Assembly: GCF_007994225.1 (NCBI RefSeq)
Contig: NZ_VLLL01000010.1
Location: 115,843-179,842, forward strand
Reading direction: 5' to 3'
From: Stackebrandtia albiflava
GTDB taxonomy: Bacteria > Actinomycetota > Actinomycetes > Mycobacteriales > Micromonosporaceae
Length of the DNA: 64,000 nt
The notes under the pieces were generated by a model. That model searched no databases. It saw nothing but the letters and a program-made list of their open reading frames with translations, and was not told where the DNA came from. Both the position numbers and the translations under genes were made by a program. This document shows, one piece after another, positions 42,248-50,741 of this stretch. Numbering within the stretch: the first letter of the stretch is position 1; each line of letters opens with the position of its first letter.

Positions 42248-42418
42248 ATGACACCTGGTAGATGGCGCAAGTCCAGCCGAAGCGGTGGCCACACTGGCAA
42301 CTGCGTGGAGGTCCGGTGGAGTGGGCCGGTGGAGGTTCGCGACAGTAAGGCCCCGGCGCTCGGCAGTCTCGCCGTGGACCGCGCCGACTTCACGGCTCTC
42401 CTGACCGCCCTCCGTTGA
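42248..42418 (+). CDS. DUF397 protein 3
   Basis: A 56-residue DUF397 protein (GRWRKSSRSGGHTGNCVEVR, VEVRDSKAP, DRADFTALLTALR). ATG 42248 has GAAGGGA upstream. Bases 42295-42399 match 41721-41825 at 104 of 105 positions, far closer than gene 2, which shows a recent duplication or gene conversion. Its stop touches repeat copy B. Confidence 0.88.
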   Translation: MTPGRWRKSSRSGGHTGNCVEVRWSGPVEVRDSKAPALGSLAVDRADFTALLTALR

Positions 42419-42419
42419 T

Positions 42420-42525
42420 CGGCTTGGTTGGGCATAATGTCGGCTTGGTTGGTCATACGACCCCGAAAAATCGGACATCCGGGCTTATTCGAGGCATGTC
42501 GATCGTCGTGCGGCCAACCAAGCCG
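42420..42525. repeat. Structured intergenic repeat, copy B
   Basis: Two left arms CGGCTTGGTTGG (42420-42431, 42441-42452), core with GAAAAATCGGACATCC and ATTCGAGGCATGTCGATCG, right arm GGCCAACCAAGCCG (42512-42525). Compared with copies A and D, which have GGGTGG and CCACCC, both arms are changed together to GGTTGG and CCAACC. Confidence 0.85.
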
Positions 42526-42564
42526 CGTGAATGAGGGGTCGGCGGTGGGGGACGCCGGGTGGGC

Positions 42565-43008
42565 TCAGGCGGTGTGGGACGCCGTGAACGCCGCCACGAA
42601 GGCGGCCTGTGCGTCGGTCTCCACCGCGGTCCTGCGGTAGCCGGCGCGCACGTACTCCACCGCCTCGGATGCCGGAACCCCGTCCAGGACGGCGATGCAG
42701 GACAACGCGGTACCCGTGCGGCCGTGACCGCCCGCGCAGGCGACCTCCACCCGCGCGGTCGCGGCCCGTCGCAGCGCGTCGTGGAACGCCTCGGCGGCGA
42801 CGTCCGAATCGGACGGTAGACCGAAGTCGGGCCACGGCACCCACACGTGTGGCCAGGTGATCCCGGTGGGCGGTGCGTCCAGCATGTAGTACCCGAACTC
42901 CGGCGCGGGCCCGTCGGACATCGGCGCCATGACGCCCCGGCCGCGAATCGTTCTCCCGGAGGGGAATCGCAGCAGTCCGGTCGTGTCGGCGGTCCAGGTC
43001 TCGGTCAC
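42565..43008 (-). CDS. Protein-tyrosine/dual-specificity phosphatase-like protein
   Basis: A 147-residue protein with the Cx5R active-site loop in VEVACAGGHGRTGTAL and, upstream, a WPDFGLPSD stretch that supplies the usual general-acid Asp. It is short for the family but has the complete P-loop. Phosphotyrosine or inositol-phosphate-like substrates are possible. GTG 43008 gives the start MTETWTADTTG. The gene lies between repeat copies B and C. Confidence 0.8.
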   Translation of the reverse strand: MTETWTADTTGLLRFPSGRTIRGRGVMAPMSDGPAPEFGYYMLDAPPTGITWPHVWVPWPDFGLPSDSDVAAEAFHDALRRAATARVEVACAGGHGRTGTALSCIAVLDGVPASEAVEYVRAGYRRTAVETDAQAAFVAAFTASHTA

Positions 43009-43085
43009 CGGCGAAGCCTAACCCGCGGTGCCGACGACCCGAGTCCCGGTCGTGCCGCGAACCCGGCGCCGACCCACGCGATTGT

Positions 43086-43190
43086 GGCTTGGTTGGGCAG
43101 AATGCCGGCTTGGTTGGTCATACAACGGTGAAAAATCGGACATCCGGGCTCATTCGAGGCATGTCGATCGTCGTACGGCCAACCAAGCCG
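43086..43190. repeat. Structured intergenic repeat, copy C
   Basis: Left arms GGCTTGGTTGG (43086-43096) and CCGGCTTGGTTGG (43105-43117), core with GAAAAATCGGACATCCGGGC and ATTCGAGGCATGTCGATCG, right arm GGCCAACCAAGCCG (43177-43190). It is close to copy B, 665 bases away, in the same orientation. Confidence 0.85.
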
Positions 43191-43250
43191 CAGAAATGAG
43201 GGCCGGGTGCGGGGGAGGGGAACCGCGGACCCGGCCCTCTGCTCACGGTG

Positions 43251-43280
43251 GCGGGTGGCCGGATCGGTCCGGCCACCCGC
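43251..43280 (-). terminator. Hairpin ending the MoxR-VWA-SWIM operon
   Basis: Perfect 13-base arms GCGGGTGGCCGGA (43251-43263) and complement (43268-43280) around TCGG, touching the stop of the DUF5682 gene. A second pair, GGCCGGGT and ACCCGGCC, encloses 43201-43236. Confidence 0.8.
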
Positions 43281-46088
43281 TCAGCCTGCGACGCCCAGTA
43301 CCGCGGCGGTCGCCGTGGCGCTGTCGGGGTGGCGTGCCACCAGGGCCGCCACCTCCGGGGCCGCGTCGGCGGAGCCGCCCGCCGCGCCGGGGGTGAACTC
43401 CGGCATCGCCGGGTCGTGCCCGAGTGCCGCCGCGATCGCCTGCGCCGCCGTCGAATGCCGGACCGCAAGTTCCGTCACCGGACCCGACGGCGCGACCGTG
43501 ACGGCCTCGCGCGGCGTGTCCGGGATCGACCACGGTGGCGTCCACGTGTCCACCCCGGCGAGGTTGCCGGGGAAGGTGCGCCCGGCCTCCCGGACCAACA
43601 CCGGCACCAGTTCCGCCGCGTTGGCGCGCAGCGTGGTGATGAGGTTGGGCAGCCACGGCAGCAGCACCGTGTCCGGCAACCGCCCGAACGCCTTCGACAG
43701 CAGCTCGACGACGAACGGCGTCAACGTCGGCACCGGGTCGAGCGCCTGGATGAACCCGCTGAGGTACTGCGGGAACGACGGAAGCACCAGCGGGTTGCCC
43801 AACAGGTCGTCGCAACGCTCCCGCAGGCCGCTCATCGGCAACTGCGACAACTGGAACTGTGCCGCCCACCGCAGCGCGAGTTTCGCGGGCGTCTCCGGAT
43901 GCGACTGCTTGACCGCCAGCTCCAGCTGGGTCCGGTCGCAGCCCAACGCGATCGCGACGCTCTCCATGGTGAACAGGAAGCCCAGCATCGCGCCGACCTG
44001 CCGCAACCCGGTCTGTTCGTCGGTGAACGCCGTCGGCAGCAGGGTGCAGTAGTGCGCGTACCCCGTCGTCACGAAGGTCTCCGCCCATTCGGGCAGCTTC
44101 GGGTCGACACTGCGGTAGTACGCGACCAGCGCGCGGATCCGGCGCAGCACCTCCGGGGCGTCGTCCACGGTGCGTTCGGCCTTCAACAGGTCGATCGCCC
44201 GCGCCCCCAGTTCGTTGGTGAACCGCCGGCTCCCGAGGTAGAGGATCGAGTCCTCCACCGCGCGCAGCGCGATGGCCGCCGTCGCGTCGGGTGACCAGAC
44301 CTTGCGGCGCAACCGCTGCTCCAGCACCTGTTCGACGGTGACGCCCTCGTAGCCCAGTTCGATCAGGTCGCGCTGCCGGCTGCCGATGGAGACGTCCCAG
44401 CTCTCTTGAAGGGACTCCTCGCCGAGCTTCTTCACACCCATGATGGGCCGCACCGAATCGGAGGGCAACAGATGACGGAGAGTCCACAGCAGACGTGAAC
44501 CCTGCCGCTTCTGCGGTTCCGCCGACAGATCGATCAACACGCGCTGCACCGTGCGCTTGCGCAGGTCGATGCCGAGCGGCTTGAGCCGGTCGTAGACGTC
44601 CTGCGCCAGTGGCGGAAGCGCCTCGTAACCGACCTGGCCGACGCGGTCGCCGCCCAACAGGATCTCGCACAGCCGCCGCACGTCCCGGCGACCGGGCACC
44701 GTGTCCTTCTCGATGCAGGTGACCGCCGCGTCCTGGAAGTCGTACGGTGTCGGGCGTGCCCGGTTCCGCATGCCCGCCAACAGGATCGAAGTCTCGAACA
44801 CGGCGATGGCGTCGGCGGTGCTCGACAGGTAGCCGTTCTTGCGGGCCAGCCTGACGATGTCCACACTCCACGCCAACAGTTCGGCCTCGTCGAGTTCCCG
44901 CGTGGCCGGAGGCGTGCTGAGGAACCCCGACAACCGGTTGGCGTCGCCGGACACCGGGTCGGCCGGTACCGGCTTGACCTTGCGGGGCTTGCCGCCCTTC
45001 TGGCCCGAGAGCCGGAACGGGGTGAGCCCGCTCGCCTTCAGCGCCTTCTCCCAGGAGGCCGCCGCTATCGACACCGACCCGCCCGCGAGACCGAACTGCG
45101 CCTCGATCGACGAGTGACTCGACGGGATGAGCCCGTACAGCCAGTTCGACCCGGACGGCGGGGTGATGTCGAACCCGGCGGTGGAGTCCAGCCCGAACTG
45201 TTCCACCCGGCTCGCGGCGTGCGCCGCGCCGCAGACGTACATGCAGTCGTCCGCCTCGACGCCGGCCTTGCCGAAGTGTTCGCGGATCCGGGTCCACATG
45301 TAGCGTTCGCGGTCCTCGTCGGTCCGCAGCCGCCGGTCACCGACCGGGGTGAGCCGCCGGAACAGACTGCCGATGAGCATCATGACCTGCCGGTAGGTGG
45401 CGTAGTCGGCGCCCGCGAGCGGCTGCTCGACGTACAGGTCCCACCACTCCGACCAGTGCCGCACCTTGCCGTGGTGCAGCAGGTGCCCCTCCAGCTCCCG
45501 GAACCGGGGCCGCAGGTCACCGATCTCGACGCCCACGGCGTCACCGTGCATCCCGGCGTCCTCGTCCGGGTCGCCGCCGCCCGCCTCGGGCTCCGTCGTC
45601 TCCTCGGAGTCATCCCGTGGGAGCCACTGGAACACGTGGTCGGCGGAGCGGTCGACGAGCACCAGCTCCACGCCCGGCGTGTCCAACGCGTAGGCGATCG
45701 CCTGGTACTCGGCGGACGCCTCAGTGATGGGGGCGACCACGCTCAGCGGCCCCCAGTCGGGCGGGAAGCCCTCGATCTCACCGGCGAACGCCTGCAACGC
45801 CACCGGGAGACGGCAGTTGCGCAGCTCGGTCAACAGTGGACGAAGATCCTCGCACAGCTCCAGGTAGATCACCTTGGGCTGCTTCTGCCGCAGCCGCCGC
45901 GCCATCGCCAGCGCCGAGGCGGGCGAGTGGTGGCAGACCGGGAAGATCTCCAACCGCTCGGCCATGCCCCGGTCGACGTCGTCGACGATGCCGGTCAGGA
46001 TCTCCGACACCGTGTCCGGCGCCTCGGCGAAGGTCTCGGCGGCCTGCGTGAGCTGGTCGCGGAGTGCCGCGAAGGTGCCGTCGATCAT
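43281..46088 (-). CDS. DUF5682 family protein
   Basis: A 935-residue protein. The N-terminal 330 residues form the recognisable DUF5682 core, with the HHSP motif in IFPVCHHSPASALAMA, VIYLELCEDLRPLL and a CGAAHAASRVEQF segment that may be part of an active site (a TraB/erythromycin-esterase-like arrangement has been suggested to me by the pattern only). The rest is a long helical array (about 480-900). It is the last gene of a five-gene operon and overlaps the MoxR gene by ATGA. DUF5682 proteins occur with MoxR ATPases and VWA proteins in actinobacteria. Confidence 0.8.
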   Translation of the reverse strand: MIDGTFAALRDQLTQAAETFAEAPDTVSEILTGIVDDVDRGMAERLEIFPVCHHSPASALAMARRLRQKQPKVIYLELCEDLRPLLTELRNCRLPVALQAFAGEIEGFPPDWGPLSVVAPITEASAEYQAIAYALDTPGVELVLVDRSADHVFQWLPRDDSEETTEPEAGGGDPDEDAGMHGDAVGVEIGDLRPRFRELEGHLLHHGKVRHWSEWWDLYVEQPLAGADYATYRQVMMLIGSLFRRLTPVGDRRLRTDEDRERYMWTRIREHFGKAGVEADDCMYVCGAAHAASRVEQFGLDSTAGFDITPPSGSNWLYGLIPSSHSSIEAQFGLAGGSVSIAAASWEKALKASGLTPFRLSGQKGGKPRKVKPVPADPVSGDANRLSGFLSTPPATRELDEAELLAWSVDIVRLARKNGYLSSTADAIAVFETSILLAGMRNRARPTPYDFQDAAVTCIEKDTVPGRRDVRRLCEILLGGDRVGQVGYEALPPLAQDVYDRLKPLGIDLRKRTVQRVLIDLSAEPQKRQGSRLLWTLRHLLPSDSVRPIMGVKKLGEESLQESWDVSIGSRQRDLIELGYEGVTVEQVLEQRLRRKVWSPDATAAIALRAVEDSILYLGSRRFTNELGARAIDLLKAERTVDDAPEVLRRIRALVAYYRSVDPKLPEWAETFVTTGYAHYCTLLPTAFTDEQTGLRQVGAMLGFLFTMESVAIALGCDRTQLELAVKQSHPETPAKLALRWAAQFQLSQLPMSGLRERCDDLLGNPLVLPSFPQYLSGFIQALDPVPTLTPFVVELLSKAFGRLPDTVLLPWLPNLITTLRANAAELVPVLVREAGRTFPGNLAGVDTWTPPWSIPDTPREAVTVAPSGPVTELAVRHSTAAQAIAAALGHDPAMPEFTPGAAGGSADAAPEVAALVARHPDSATATAAVLGVAG

Positions 46089-47197
46089 GACAACGTCGCG
46101 ATCGCCTGCCGGCCGCCCTCCAGGAAGTCCGGCCACTCACCGCCGTCCTTCTTGCTGCGCGGCTCCACCACCCCGTGCAGGTACTTGTTGAGGATCGCCA
46201 GGTCCTCCGGGCTGCGCCTGGCCAGCGAACCCACCAGCGAACCCGCCAGGGTGGCGGCGCGCAGAGTGCTGTCACCGAAGAAGTTGCTGTGCAGGATGGC
46301 GTCCTCCAAGACACCGATCTGCTCGGCGGTCGACAGCGCCGACTCCAGCTTGTCGTCGTCACTGGTGGCCGAGGCCGCCGCCGCCCGCAGGTCGGCGAAG
46401 CTCTGCAACAGGATGTCGAGCAGGTTCGGCGGGACGTCCAGTTCGATCCGGTGGCGGCGCAACAGTTCCTCGGTACGGAACCGGACGATCTCGGTCTCGC
46501 TCTTCTTGTTGCTCACCACCGGGATGCGCACGAAGTTGAACCGCCGCTTCAACGCCGAGGACAGGTCGTTGACGCCCTTGTCGCGGCTGTTGGCGGTCGC
46601 GATGATGGAGAAGCCGGGCTTGGCGAACACGATGTTGTCGTCGTCCAGCTCCGGAATGGACACGTACTTCTCCGACAGGATGGAGATGAGCGCGTCCTGC
46701 ACGTCACTGGTGGAACGGGTCAACTCCTCGAACCGGCCGATGACGCCCGCCTCCATCGCGGTCATGATCGGCGACGGGATCATCGAATCGCGGGACTGTC
46801 CCTTGGCGATCACCATGGACACGTTCCACGAGTACTTGATGTGGTCCTCGGTGGTGCCCGCGGTGCCCTGCACCACCAGCGTGGAGTTGCGGCAGATCGC
46901 GGCCGACAGCAACTCGGCCAGCCAGCTCTTCCCGGTGCCGGGGTCGCCGATGAGCAGCAGCCCGCGGTCCGACGCGAGGGTCACGATGCTGCGTTCCACG
47001 AAACTGCGGTCGCCGAACCACTTCTGCGAGACCTCACGGTCGAGACCGTCGGACCGTTCCGATCCGAGGATGAACAGCCTGACCATCCGGGGGCTCAGCC
47101 GCCAGGTGAACGGCTTGGGGCCGTCGTCGATCGACTCCAGCCATTCGAGCTCTTCGGCGTACTTGACTTCGGCGGGTGCGCGCAACATCTCGTTCAT
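46085..47197 (-). CDS. MoxR-type AAA+ ATPase
   Basis: A 370-residue AAA+ protein: Walker A GDPGTGKSW, a MoxR-type helix-2 insert region (VQGTAGTTEDHIKYSW), sensor 1 IIATANSRDKG and an arginine finger in LSSALKRRFNF. The Walker B region (GVIGRFEELTR) has Arg-Phe-Glu-Glu. ATG 47197 has AGGAG 9 bases upstream. MoxR ATPases remodel protein partners, usually with VWA proteins that bind through a metal site. The VWA gene is directly upstream in the operon, 133 bases away. Confidence 0.9.
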   Translation of the reverse strand: MNEMLRAPAEVKYAEELEWLESIDDGPKPFTWRLSPRMVRLFILGSERSDGLDREVSQKWFGDRSFVERSIVTLASDRGLLLIGDPGTGKSWLAELLSAAICRNSTLVVQGTAGTTEDHIKYSWNVSMVIAKGQSRDSMIPSPIMTAMEAGVIGRFEELTRSTSDVQDALISILSEKYVSIPELDDDNIVFAKPGFSIIATANSRDKGVNDLSSALKRRFNFVRIPVVSNKKSETEIVRFRTEELLRRHRIELDVPPNLLDILLQSFADLRAAAASATSDDDKLESALSTAEQIGVLEDAILHSNFFGDSTLRAATLAGSLVGSLARRSPEDLAILNKYLHGVVEPRSKKDGGEWPDFLEGGRQAIATLS

Positions 47198-47287
47198 GGG
47201 GATACTCCTGGAGTGTGTGAATGGTCGTGATCGGTGTGTGCGGGGTCGTCCACACACGGCGCGGTGGTCGTCCCGCCGCCGACCGAC

Positions 47288-47310
47288 GCGGCACGGTGGC
47301 ATCGTGCCGC
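47288..47310 (-). promoter_or_regulatory. Hairpin in the only gap of the five-gene operon
   Basis: GCGGCACG (47288-47295) and CGTGCCGC (47303-47310) pair around 7 bases. It lies between the VWA stop and the MoxR start, where it may attenuate transcription and set different amounts of the upstream and downstream proteins. Confidence 0.45.
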
Positions 47311-47330
47311 GCGGGGCGACGCGACGGCCG

Positions 47331-48674
47331 TCACGCGAGGAACTTCTTGAGCTCGAAGACGAGTTTCTGGATCTTGCCCGACAGGACCGGGGTTCCCATG
47401 GCCTTGAACCGTTCCCGGAACCACGGGTTGACGAACTGCTGGCCGCCGCTGGTGACCGACCCGACCGGGATGAGCCGGGCGCCCGAGCGGTGGATCGCCT
47501 CCAGGCCGCTGAACACCTCCGCGGACTTCCACTCGTAGAAGTCGGAGATCCACACCACGACGGTGTTGCGGGGGTCGGTGATCTTCGGGCGTGCCAGTTC
47601 CAGCGCCACGGTGCCGTCGGTGCCGCCGCCCAGGTTGGTGTGCAACAGCGTCTCGAACGGGTCGTGGACCCACGGCGTCAGGTCCACCGCACGGGTGTCG
47701 TAGGCGACCAGGTGGACGTCGACCTTCGGCAGGCCCGTGAAGATCGAGGCCAGGATCGTACAGTTGACCATGGAGTCCACCATGGACCCGGACTGGTCCA
47801 CCACCACGATGAGCTTCGCCGGGGTGGTGCGACGGGCGGTGTGGTGGTAGAACAGCTGGTCGACGTAGAGCCGCTGGTCCTCGGCGTTCCAGTTCGTCAG
47901 GTTCTTCCAGATGGTGCGGTCGATGTCGAGGTTGCGGAACACCCGCTTGGGCGGCACCGAACGGTCGATCGTGCCGACGCTGGTCTTCTCCACCTGGGTG
48001 CGCAGCACCTCGGCGACCTCGTCGACGAAGCGGCGGATCAGCTTCTTGGCGTTGGCCAGCGCGACACCGGACAGGTTGTTCTTGTCGCGCAACAACTGCT
48101 CGATGAGCGACATGCTCGGAGTGAGACCGGCGGCCAGCGCCGGGTCGGCCAGGACCTCCCGCAGTCGCATCCGCCTGACGAGGTCGCCCTCCAGCCCGGC
48201 GAGCACGCCCGCCAGTTCCTCGCCGCCGGGCGTGGCGCGCAGGCCGCCCGGCTCGACGCCGAGCGCCCGCTGGAACCACTCGGAGTCGGACTGCCAGGCC
48301 GCCAACTGCGTCGCGCTCACGTCACCCGAACCGGTGGCGAACACGTTGAGCAGCAGTTTCGACACCAGCGCCGCCCGGCGCACCTCCTCGTCGCCGACCG
48401 GCGCCGGATCGGCCTCGGCGGCCTGCCCGGAGGACTCCGCCGACAGTGAGATCATGCCGTCGAACTCCTCGGCCAGCTCGGGGAACCGCTGTACCAGCGT
48501 GTTCACGGTGACCGTCGGGTTCAATAGTGCGGCGGGAAGCCCGATGTCCTCCACGATGGACACACTGGCCGACTCCAGGCCGGCCTGCTCGTCGGCGGCG
48601 AACACCCGTGACAGCAGCCGCCAGTACAGCACCTGCCGCCGGTTCTCGGCCGGATTGATCGCTGACTCGGTCAT
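47331..48674 (-). CDS. VWA domain protein with intact MIDAS
   Basis: A 447-residue protein. The N-terminal 250 residues are helical. The VWA domain begins at about 285 with KLIVVVDQSGSMVDS, where D293-x-S295-x-S297 is the metal-ion-dependent adhesion site, and GGGTDGT gives the Thr and Asp later ligands. VWA partners of MoxR ATPases bind clients through the metal. Overlaps the gene before it by ATGA. Confidence 0.9.
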   Translation of the reverse strand: MTESAINPAENRRQVLYWRLLSRVFAADEQAGLESASVSIVEDIGLPAALLNPTVTVNTLVQRFPELAEEFDGMISLSAESSGQAAEADPAPVGDEEVRRAALVSKLLLNVFATGSGDVSATQLAAWQSDSEWFQRALGVEPGGLRATPGGEELAGVLAGLEGDLVRRMRLREVLADPALAAGLTPSMSLIEQLLRDKNNLSGVALANAKKLIRRFVDEVAEVLRTQVEKTSVGTIDRSVPPKRVFRNLDIDRTIWKNLTNWNAEDQRLYVDQLFYHHTARRTTPAKLIVVVDQSGSMVDSMVNCTILASIFTGLPKVDVHLVAYDTRAVDLTPWVHDPFETLLHTNLGGGTDGTVALELARPKITDPRNTVVVWISDFYEWKSAEVFSGLEAIHRSGARLIPVGSVTSGGQQFVNPWFRERFKAMGTPVLSGKIQKLVFELKKFLA

Positions 48675-50062
48675 TTGCGCAACAACCGTCCCGCCCGTTC
48701 CCGCAGCACGTTCACCGACTCGGCGGCCTTGGCCTCCGCCTTCTGCGCCTTGGGATCCGTCGGACCCTTGGCCCAGTCTCCGGTATGGACTGCCGTGCCC
48801 TTGCGCTTGGCGAGCACCGCCAGCGGTTGCAGCAGCCACTCCCCGTCCCAGCGCAGCAGGCCGATGCACGCCGCCGAGCCGCTGACCAGCTTTCCGTTGA
48901 GCGGGCCGGAATCCGGCAGGCGGTCGACCGCCACCGGAAGCGACACGTCGCCCAACTCGAACACGACCGGGTGCCGTTCGTCGCCGCCGACCTTGTAGCC
49001 CTCCAGGAACACCGGGTGCGCCAACGCGACCGGATGCCGTTCCAGCGGCGGCACCGCGGCCGGCACCGACTCCGCCAACCGCACCCGCGCGGTCGCGAAC
49101 GGATCGGCCTCGTCACCGATCGCCGCGTGGTCCTCGTCCCACAGCAACTCGCCGCCGGGGAGGATCGGCATGTCGGTCAGTGTCACCGCGCGGTGCTCCG
49201 CCAACGCGGTCAACAGGACGCCGTGCGCGCTCAACAGCCGCCAGCAGGCCGGACCCAGGATCGTGTCCACCTTGGAGGCCGCCACCGACGCCCTCACCTG
49301 GATGGGCGGGCCGTCCTTCGTCTCCAGCAGGCCGTGCACCCGGACCTGGAAGACCGTGCCGTGCTCCAGGATCTCGGTGCCCAGCGGCAGGAACCGGCCC
49401 GTCACGGTGCCGGCCTCGGCCGCCGGGTGGCCGGAGGCGAGCAGTACCGCCCGCGTCCACAGGTCCGCCCACCGGCGGGTCGGGATCCGCTCCAACGTGG
49501 CGATGGGCAGGCAGGCGCGCAGTTCGGCGGCGAAACCGTCCAGCAGCAGCCCGAGCCTGCGGTGCTCCGGGGACGCGAGCAGCGTCTCCACCGGCTGGTT
49601 CACCGCCGATACGACCTCGTGGTCGAGACCGTTCCAGCCCAGCACCGCCAGGTCGTTCAGCCAGGAGCGGGCCGCGGTCACCGCGCTGATCGGTGTATCG
49701 GCGGAGTGCGCGACGGTGATGTCCGGCCAGTCGGGACGCCGGCGGCCGGCGGCCTCGTCGGCCTGCGCCGACAGGGCGTCGTGAACGGCACCCCACAGGG
49801 CCGCCCGGGCGCCCGCGAGTACCGACAACTGCTCGAAACCGATGGGGCCGCTGGTCAGTTTGGCGACGGCCTCGGCGACCGGTCGTCCCAGCGGGGTGCC
49901 CGCCAGGCCGGCGACGACGCCGTCGAGGACGTCCGCGCGGCGGGCGTCGGGGCGGGCGAAGCCCTGGGTGAGGTATTCGTCGAAGTCGCCGATCAGGGTG
50001 ACGGTCTCGGTCACTCCGGCGGGCGGCTCGTTCAGGAGCGGTGCGATGGCGGCCGGTTGCAT
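48671..50062 (-). CDS. Unknown 463-residue component of the MoxR-VWA-SWIM operon
   Basis: A soluble protein with no recognised domain. It begins MQPAAIAPLLNEPPAGVTET, is helical to about 210 (DVLDGVVAGLAGTPLGRPVA) and then beta-rich (TGRFLPLGTEILEHGTVFQVR, DMPILPGGELLWDEDHAA). The last 40 residues are Lys/Ala-rich with KAQKAEAKAAESVNVLRERA, a likely coiled coil. TGATG joins its start with the stop of the SWIM gene. Position and overlaps make it a structural part of the system. Confidence 0.75.
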   Translation of the reverse strand: MQPAAIAPLLNEPPAGVTETVTLIGDFDEYLTQGFARPDARRADVLDGVVAGLAGTPLGRPVAEAVAKLTSGPIGFEQLSVLAGARAALWGAVHDALSAQADEAAGRRRPDWPDITVAHSADTPISAVTAARSWLNDLAVLGWNGLDHEVVSAVNQPVETLLASPEHRRLGLLLDGFAAELRACLPIATLERIPTRRWADLWTRAVLLASGHPAAEAGTVTGRFLPLGTEILEHGTVFQVRVHGLLETKDGPPIQVRASVAASKVDTILGPACWRLLSAHGVLLTALAEHRAVTLTDMPILPGGELLWDEDHAAIGDEADPFATARVRLAESVPAAVPPLERHPVALAHPVFLEGYKVGGDERHPVVFELGDVSLPVAVDRLPDSGPLNGKLVSGSAACIGLLRWDGEWLLQPLAVLAKRKGTAVHTGDWAKGPTDPKAQKAEAKAAESVNVLRERAGRLLRK

Positions 50063-50559
50063 CAGCGGGCTCCCATCGCCGGGAACCACTGCATGTCGGG
50101 GAGTGGTTCGTTGGTGCCAGGCTGCTCCAGGTACGCCAGGTGGCGCAGGAACCGGGTGAACACCTCGGCGACCTGGGCGCGCCGCGGGCCGCCCTTGAGG
50201 CCGTGGACGATGTCGGTCGCGGTGCCGTCGGCGGGCGCCTCCACGCGCAGGAACCGCACCACCCGCGCGTAGCCGTACTGGACGACCGCCTCGGCCACCA
50301 TCGACTGGAGGTGCTTGCACGGACGGGATCCGAGACCGCCGCAGGGGCGGTTGTTGTTGGTGCTGCAACTGAACTCGTGCGAGTCCGCCACGATGGACGA
50401 CACGTACACCCGTGCGATGTCAGAGCCGCTGGACACGACGCCCTGCAGCCTGCCGTCCGCCAACTCCACGAACGGCACCTTGGCCAGTTTGCGGGGGTTG
50501 ACGGGCGGAACGACACGGGTCACGCTGCGTCGGCTGAACTCGTCAGGTTCCGGGTTCAC
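50062..50559 (-). CDS. SWIM zinc-finger protein, first gene of the operon
   Basis: A 165-residue protein. The SWIM motif is in SCSTNNNRPCGGLG and SRPCKHL (CxC-like start, later CxH). SWIM fingers bind nucleic acid or proteins. GTG 50559 (MNPEPDEFSRRSVTRVV) is supported by GGAGG 8 bases upstream. The frame stays open upstream, but that region holds the promoter and a palindrome. It may target the complex to its substrate. Confidence 0.8.
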   Translation of the reverse strand: MNPEPDEFSRRSVTRVVPPVNPRKLAKVPFVELADGRLQGVVSSGSDIARVYVSSIVADSHEFSCSTNNNRPCGGLGSRPCKHLQSMVAEAVVQYGYARVVRFLRVEAPADGTATDIVHGLKGGPRRAQVAEVFTRFLRHLAYLEQPGTNEPLPDMQWFPAMGAR

Positions 50560-50591
50560 CGCTGTGACCTCCAAACAAAACGACACGTGGA

Positions 50592-50650
50592 CGTCACCGC
50601 AGGTGACGCCCACCGGAAAACGGGGAATCGTTCGATCGAGGTTTTTTATA
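50592..50650 (-). promoter_or_regulatory. Promoter and operator of the MoxR-VWA-SWIM operon
   Basis: On the minus strand, TATAAA (50650-50645, in a TATAAAAAA run that is rare here) can be the -10. Between it and the start lies a perfect 17-base palindrome, CGTCACC-GCA-GGTGACG (50592-50608), where a bound repressor would stop transcription. A clear -35 is not seen. Confidence 0.5.
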
Positions 50651-50741
50651 CAGTGCCGGTGCGACAGTTCCGACCGAGCCGCCGGTGCCACCGCAACCCA
50701 CCATCAAGGACAGTCCATTATGGCCTTAGCTGCCTTCGTAT

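Noticed and set aside
45114..48449. Open frame of 1111 codons on the plus strand
   Set aside because: It is antisense to the DUF5682, MoxR and VWA genes, has no domain signal and a composition typical of a shadow frame in very GC-rich DNA.
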